Origin: MADRE2 sp964397015
GTDB lineage: Bacteria; Desulfobacterota; Desulfobacteria; Desulfobacterales; Desulfobacteraceae
DNA length: 6,150 nt
NCBI GenBank assembly: GCA_964397015.1
Contig: CAYNHL010000170.1
Location: 1-6,150 of the forward strand
Reading direction: 5' to 3'
Made by a program: the position numbers and the translations under genes. A model generated the notes under the pieces. That model saw nothing but the letters and a program-made list of their open reading frames with translations, was not told where the DNA came from and did not search any database. Positions 1-3,910 of this stretch are shown here, in pieces; positions within the stretch are counted from its first letter, which is position 1; each line of letters starts with the position of its first letter.

Positions 1-312
1 GGCTTTCTGTTCATCCAGCGCCAGCTGAAGCACGCTGCTGCTAATAAACCCCTTTTCAATGGCAATGGTCCCGAATCGGATTTCGGCCCGGCGTATTTTC
101 AATGCCTTTGCCATGTTGATCATCCGCTTTATATCCTGGCGGGACACCAGGTTTTTCTGGAGCAGATACTCGACGATGGCACGCTCGGAATTTTTTGACG
201 CTTCGCAGTATTCTGCAGCGTGAATCAAATCGTCCTTTGTGATCAACCCATGTTTAAACGCCAGTTTTCCAATAATATGAGCGGTTTTCAACAGATCTTT
301 TTCTTTTTCCAT
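1..312 (-). CDS. Hypothetical protein with three GspE/PilB-N-like repeats (3' end beyond window)
   Basis: The frame is open from ATG at 312 to the left edge, giving 104 residues; the C-terminus lies outside the window. I do not recognise a named family. Three degenerate 23-residue units are visible: residues 14-36 (core GLITKDDL), 46-68 (core NLVSRQDI) and 80-102 (core GFISSSVL, ending LALDEQ). Each follows the pattern hydrophobic-rich strand/helix, then G-L-I-T/S, then an amphipathic helix. This resembles the small N-terminal modules of GspE/PilB/MshE-type ATPases and related bacterial regulatory proteins; that is pattern similarity only. There is no signal peptide or membrane segment, so it is probably cytoplasmic. 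It is the fourth gene of the parAB-ispH run, 18 bases after the preceding stop and in the same frame. The start is supported by an AGGGG ribosome binding site five bases upstream. The full protein could carry a further, unseen domain. Confidence 0.8.
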   Translation of the reverse strand, partial: MEKEKDLLKTAHIIGKLAFKHGLITKDDLIHAAEYCEASKNSERAIVEYLLQKNLVSRQDIKRMINMAKALKIRRAEIRFGTIAIEKGFISSSVLQLALDEQKA

Positions 313-317
313 CTCTG

Positions 318-322
318 CCCCT
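318..322 (-). promoter_or_regulatory. Ribosome binding site for the repeat protein gene
   Basis: On the minus strand AGGGG lies five bases before the ATG at 312, in the 18-base gap after the TAA of the ispH-ubiA fusion gene. It fixes the start of the downstream gene and argues that this gene is translated separately rather than by readthrough of the in-frame TAA. Confidence 0.6.
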
Positions 323-330
323 GCATAAAG

Positions 331-2046
331 TTAACCCGCAATAGAGACAAGCCCCGCGACTATAAAATGAAGCTCCATCAAAAATTCCAGGTGTTTGCCC
401 GGGATGGCAGCCCCTTTTTTATAAACTCTGATTAAGTAAAACATGAAAAGGGGCAACAATGCAAGCAGGAAACCGGTTTTATTGACAAAACCAAGCAATG
501 CACCAGCTACAAGAACGAAAAAAACGGCGATCAATACGAATTTTACCAATATATAGGACTTGTTCTCGCCCAGCAGTATGGGAAGGGTCTCTTTTCCCGT
601 GATCCTGTCTCCCTGGATCTCGAGGATATCGAAAAAAGCCGTTCGGCAGAAAACAAGGCCCGTGGCAAACATGAATGCGACTGCCATTGTCGTGACCGGC
701 ACATCATTGCAGCATGCAGGCAGCAGGGTAGTGACCATACCCCATGCAACAGCTATCAAGATGGTCTTTGACCCTGGAATATCCCTCATGCGTTTGAGTG
801 TAAGCCTTCTCTCCATCACAACCGGCACCACCTTCAGGTTATACGACAGCCCGAGTACACTCATTACAAACAGCAGCAGGAACGAGAACACATCGAGCCC
901 GTAGACAAGCACCAGGCCCGAAGCACCCGACACAACTGCCAGGCCGGAGAGCCACCCCTTGTACTGACTGTAGAATGCCGCTCTTTCAGGACGGTTGTAG
1001 GCGTCTGATTTTATGGCGAACAGGTTGTTGATGATCTGCATGGACAGGATGTACAGCATGGCCACCATGCCGTAGGACAATTTATTGTAAAGCCCCTGAA
1101 GATCCATGCAGGCAAAGGTCAGGCTTCCTGCCCCGGCGGCAAGCAGCAGGTTTGAAAGCAGCAAAAAATCCCTGATCCGGTAGATTGTGTTGACAAAGGG
1201 GCGTTTCAGCTGAAACTGCTGCTCTATCTGGTGATACGCCTTGTTGATAATCCAGTTCGGGGTCGATGCCCCTGCTGTTATGGCCACGGATTTTACGCCG
1301 GACAATTCGTCAAGGTTTAATTCACTGATATCTTCTATATGGTAAGTCTTTCGGGCTGTTTCACCGGCGATCTGGGCCAGGCGCCTCGTATTCCCGCTCT
1401 GTTTTCCGCCCACGACAACCACTGCGTCAAACTCACCTGCAATGCGGCGGACCTCTTCCTGGCGCTTTTCAGTGGACCCGCATATGGTATTGAAAATCTT
1501 GTAGTGCGGGGCTTTCTGGGCCAGATTTGTTCTTATTTCATCGAAAAATGATGTGTTCTGAGTGGTCTGGGCAACTACGACCGCGTGATCAAATACCGGC
1601 AGTTCCGAGAGCTCCTCCATGCTGGACACCGTGTATCCGTTGCCCCCGGCATATCCGAGAAGGCCGACAACCTCTGGGTGATTCTTGTCACCGACAATGA
1701 TGGCGGCATAATTCTTTTTTGCATATTTCTGGATAATGGACTGGACCCTCACCACGCGGGGGCAGGTGGCGTTGACTACCGTGAAGCCTGCCTTTTCAAG
1801 CGCCGCCTCATCCTCGGGCGGCACACCGTGCGCCCGGATCAGGACGATGCCTTCCCCTGTTTCAGGGATGGTGTCGATACGGGATATATTTTTGGCGGTC
1901 AGAAGGGACAGTACCTGGGGATTATGAATCAGGGGGCCATAAGTGTAAATGGGTCCGTCCGTGCGGTTAGAGGCGTCCAGAACCATATCCACGGCCCTCC
2001 TGACGCCCATGCAGAAGCCGGCGGATCTGGCAATGGCAATTCTCAT
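331..2046 (-). CDS. ispH: IspH (LytB) HMBPP reductase fused to a UbiA-family membrane prenyltransferase
   Basis: This is a 571-residue two-domain protein. Residues 1-280 are IspH, the iron-sulfur enzyme that reduces HMBPP to IPP and DMAPP in the last MEP-pathway step. The three cluster cysteines are C12 (GFCMGV), C95 (ATCPRV) and C189 (TICGST). Substrate-pocket residues H41, H73, H123, E125, T165, S217/N219 (QSGNT) and S261 (AGAST) are also present. Residues 290-571 form a UbiA-type prenyltransferase with about nine hydrophobic helices (near 293-312, 322-343, 364-383, 385-404, 426-444, 451-470, 499-519, 523-541, 553-571). Motifs are NLFAIKSDAYNRPER (341-355), SYNLK (401-405) and EIQGDRITGKETLP (476-489). 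The expected NxxxDxxxD reads N340-A344-D348, and DxxxD reads E476-D480, so each motif lacks one Asp. Both halves have normal family length, so this is a true fusion with no frameshift visible. The ATG overlaps the parB stop (ATGA), implying translational coupling. IspH activity is likely; the prenyl acceptor, or whether the UbiA half is active, is unknown. Confidence 0.93.
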   Translation of the reverse strand: MRIAIARSAGFCMGVRRAVDMVLDASNRTDGPIYTYGPLIHNPQVLSLLTAKNISRIDTIPETGEGIVLIRAHGVPPEDEAALEKAGFTVVNATCPRVVRVQSIIQKYAKKNYAAIIVGDKNHPEVVGLLGYAGGNGYTVSSMEELSELPVFDHAVVVAQTTQNTSFFDEIRTNLAQKAPHYKIFNTICGSTEKRQEEVRRIAGEFDAVVVVGGKQSGNTRRLAQIAGETARKTYHIEDISELNLDELSGVKSVAITAGASTPNWIINKAYHQIEQQFQLKRPFVNTIYRIRDFLLLSNLLLAAGAGSLTFACMDLQGLYNKLSYGMVAMLYILSMQIINNLFAIKSDAYNRPERAAFYSQYKGWLSGLAVVSGASGLVLVYGLDVFSFLLLFVMSVLGLSYNLKVVPVVMERRLTLKRMRDIPGSKTILIAVAWGMVTTLLPACCNDVPVTTMAVAFMFATGLVFCRTAFFDILEIQGDRITGKETLPILLGENKSYILVKFVLIAVFFVLVAGALLGFVNKTGFLLALLPLFMFYLIRVYKKGAAIPGKHLEFLMELHFIVAGLVSIAG

Positions 2047-2915
2047 GGAATACTGCTCAGAACCTCTACAAGATGGTTGAATTCGTCCCTGGTTTTAAAT
2101 TTTATCTCTATTTTTCCGCTGTTTCCGCCAGCTCCGGTCTTTTTGATCTGGACAGGCGACCTGATGCTCTGTGACAGCCGGGTGCTGATTTCCTCCAGGT
2201 GTCCGTGATCCGGCGGCGGTTTCTTCCCGGCCGCCGGTCCCAAATTCTTTTTGGCCCGGTTCACGAGTTTTTCCGTCTCCCGGACAGAAAGTTTTTTCTG
2301 CATCACAATATTGAACAAACGCACCTGTTCGTCACCATCCGTCACGCCCAGAAGTGCCCTTGCATGCCCCATGGATATATCCTCCCTTACAAGCGCCTGC
2401 TTGATAATATCCGGAAGCCCCCTGAGCCTTAAAAGGTTGGCGATCGTGGACCGGTTCTTGCCTATCTTCTGGGCCACCTTTTCCTGGGTATAGCTAAATT
2501 CCTGTATCAGGCGGTGGTAGGCTTCGGCTTCTTCGAGCACATTCAGGTTTTCCCGCTGGATATTTTCAATAATGGAAAATTCCAGCATCTGTTCATCGGA
2601 CAGGTTCCTGATAAACACCGGAACATGGGTCAGTTTGGCTTCCTTTGCCGCCCTGAGCCGCCTTTCCCCGGCAATCAGCTCATATGACCCGTCAAGGTTT
2701 CTGACCAGCAGCGGCTGCAGAATACCCTGTTCCGCAATGGAATTTTTCAGGTTCTCCAGCTCTTCGGGATCAAATATGGTCCGTGGCTGGTACTTGTTCG
2801 GTAAAATAGCATCGATGGGGCACATTACAAATACATCGTCTCCGCCCGGCGATTCAAAATCGGGGATCAATGCGGAAATACCCCTTCCCAGGCCCGTGTT
2901 CTTCTTTTTTCTCAT
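2043..2915 (-). CDS. parB: Chromosome partitioning protein ParB (Spo0J family)
   Basis: This 290-residue protein is a ParB-type CTPase and DNA clamp that binds centromere-like parS sites, spreads, and is moved by ParA during chromosome segregation. Family features appear in order. The basic N-terminus with GLGRGISALI (8-17) is the usual ParA-contacting segment. The ParB/Srx core has QPR (43-45), GILQPLLVR (64-72), the nucleotide-binding GERRLRAA (83-90) and ENIQREN (117-123). A helix-turn-helix region at about 142-165 (TQEKVAQKIGKNRSTIANLL) would read parS. A flexible linker near 222-240 precedes a C-terminal dimerisation domain ending at 290. Length is typical of chromosomal ParB. The start ATG overlaps the parA stop as ATGA, with AAGGGA 13-18 bases upstream inside parA. 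The stop overlaps the ATG of the ispH fusion in the same way. No key residue appears to be missing. Confidence 0.96.
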   Translation of the reverse strand: MRKKKNTGLGRGISALIPDFESPGGDDVFVMCPIDAILPNKYQPRTIFDPEELENLKNSIAEQGILQPLLVRNLDGSYELIAGERRLRAAKEAKLTHVPVFIRNLSDEQMLEFSIIENIQRENLNVLEEAEAYHRLIQEFSYTQEKVAQKIGKNRSTIANLLRLRGLPDIIKQALVREDISMGHARALLGVTDGDEQVRLFNIVMQKKLSVRETEKLVNRAKKNLGPAAGKKPPPDHGHLEEISTRLSQSIRSPVQIKKTGAGGNSGKIEIKFKTRDEFNHLVEVLSSIP

Positions 2916-3670
2916 CGTTTCATCAATTCCCTTGCAAAAGCCAGATAACTTTGTGACCCGGGAGAATACCTGTCGTAAAGCAGTACCGGCATCCCGTAAC
3001 TCGGTGCTTCGCCCAGCTTGACATTCCGTGGAATCCGGGTTTTAAACACCATGTCCTTGAAATATTTCTTCGCGTCTTCCATCACGTTCTGTGCCAGGTT
3101 GGTCCTCTTGTCATACATGGTCAGCAGGATACCCTTGATTTTCAATCCCGGATTAAAAGAGGATTTAATACGCTTTATAGTGTCCAGCAGCTGTCCTAGT
3201 CCTTCCAGTGCATAAAATTCACTTTGAAGGGTAATAAGAATATAGTGGGATGCCGTAAAGGCGTTCAAGGTCAAAAGACCCAGGGCAGGAGGACAGTCAA
3301 TCAGTATATAATCAAAGGTATCTGTTATGGATGACAGCAGCGCCGTCAGTTTTTTTTCACGGGATTTTGCAGAGACCATTTCGATTTCAAATCCGATCAG
3401 GTCCACATTGGCCGGCATAATCCAGAAATCGGGCATCATGGTCGGATAAATGATATCATCGGCACTGGCTTCTTCTATCAATCCCTGGTAGAGGGATCGG
3501 TCCAGGGAATGCTTGTCGATTCCCATACCGGTGGTCGCGTTGGCCTGGGGATCGCAATCCACCAGCAGGACCTTCTTTTTGAGCCGGGCAAGAGCGGCAC
3601 AGGTGTTGACAGCCGTAGTTGTCTTGCCCACGCCGCCTTTCTGGTTGGCTATACTGATGATCTGCGTCAT
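2912..3670 (-). CDS. parA: Chromosome partitioning ATPase ParA (Soj family)
   Basis: This 252-residue protein is a deviant-Walker ATPase that binds DNA nonspecifically as an ATP dimer and drives segregation of ParB-parS complexes. The P-loop is KGGVGKTT (11-18) with signature lysine K11 and catalytic-type K16. Walker A' is DCDPQAN (38-44) and Walker B is ILIDCPP (122-128). Further Soj hallmarks are LQSEFYALEGL (148-158) and IPRNVKLGEAPS (213-224). It starts directly with the ATPase fold and lacks the N-terminal helix-turn-helix of plasmid P1-type ParA, so it is the chromosomal type, of usual length. It is the first gene of the leftward run. Its ribosome binding site is weak (AGTGGA just upstream of the ATG), and a perfect dyad overlaps the probable promoter region (3680-3694). 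Confidence 0.96.
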   Translation of the reverse strand: MTQIISIANQKGGVGKTTTAVNTCAALARLKKKVLLVDCDPQANATTGMGIDKHSLDRSLYQGLIEEASADDIIYPTMMPDFWIMPANVDLIGFEIEMVSAKSREKKLTALLSSITDTFDYILIDCPPALGLLTLNAFTASHYILITLQSEFYALEGLGQLLDTIKRIKSSFNPGLKIKGILLTMYDKRTNLAQNVMEDAKKYFKDMVFKTRIPRNVKLGEAPSYGMPVLLYDRYSPGSQSYLAFARELMKR

Positions 3671-3679
3671 AATTCCACT

Positions 3680-3694
3680 TTATTATCATAATAA
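3680..3694. promoter_or_regulatory. Perfect dyad upstream of parA, possible operator
   Basis: The sequence TTATTAT-C-ATAATAA is a perfect inverted repeat with 7-base arms around one central base. It ends 9 bases before the parA start codon. Its position fits an operator or a site overlapping the -10 region. Parts of it, such as GATAAT on the minus strand, resemble a -10 hexamer. The AT-rich arms make chance occurrence possible, so the functional role is inferred. Confidence 0.35.
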
Positions 3695-3806
3695 CGGCAT
3701 CAGGGCAAACAGATAAAAACAATCATTTACCCGGCATCGGACGGCTGAAATAATAAATGACTCGATTTTCCCACGTCATCAACTCCCGATAGCCGAGATA
3801 CCGGCT

Positions 3807-3839
3807 GTTAGAAAAATGTTAGAATAATATTGAAAAAAT
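3807..3839. repeat. AT-rich tandem 11-base repeats
   Basis: GTTAGAAAAAT (3807-3817) is followed directly by GTTAGAATAAT (3818-3828), one mismatch in eleven. A third, more divergent unit ATTGAAAAAAT (3829-3839) has three mismatches to the first. The period is close to one helical turn, so a bound protein or DNA curvature would be phased. This lies upstream of the opgB-like gene and partly overlaps its possible promoter. Confidence 0.5.
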
Positions 3840-3893
3840 ACCTGCATAAGTGTAAATCACAGTGAGCTTTCTGCAACAGGGGAGCACAAGGTT

Positions 3894-3899
3894 GAGGGT
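3894..3899 (+). promoter_or_regulatory. Ribosome binding site of the opgB-like gene
   Basis: GAGGGT lies 11 bases before the ATG at 3911, a slightly long spacing. An in-frame TGA at 3893-3895 rules out any start further upstream, and the first membrane helix begins within the first few residues. ATG at 3911 is therefore the best start. Confidence 0.5.
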
Positions 3900-3910
3900 A
3901 CTGTAAATTT

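Larger units (their letters stand above)
3671..3910. other. Divergent intergenic region between parA and the opgB-like gene
   Basis: These 240 bases must hold both promoters. From left to right I see a 15-base dyad near parA (3680-3694), a 5-bp hairpin AGCCG-AGATAC-CGGCT (3791-3806), tandem AT-rich 11-base units (3807-3839), and a GAGGGT ribosome binding site (3894-3899). Promoter guesses are weak. For the rightward gene there is TTGAAA (3830-3835) 17 bases before TAAATC (3853-3858), or TAGAAT (3820-3825) as a lone -10. No convincing leftward -35/-10 pair was found. I saw no parS palindrome, DnaA box, tRNA or small open reading frame that I could support. Confidence 0.6.

Noticed and set aside
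1585..2208. A 207-codon rightward open frame opposite ispH
   Set aside because: It lies antisense over the conserved IspH N-terminus and the parB 3' end, has no family motifs, and its residues are a by-product of the real leftward genes.
3456..3722. An 88-codon leftward open frame at the 5' end of parA
   Set aside because: It overlaps the parA P-loop coding region in another frame and its sequence has no recognisable domain; parA explains the region fully.
3671..3910. A parS or DnaA-box-bearing origin next to parA
   Set aside because: No TGTTTCACGTGAAACA-like palindrome, no CACGTG core and no TTATCCACA-like box was found on reading, so an origin or centromere call is unsupported despite the parAB context.
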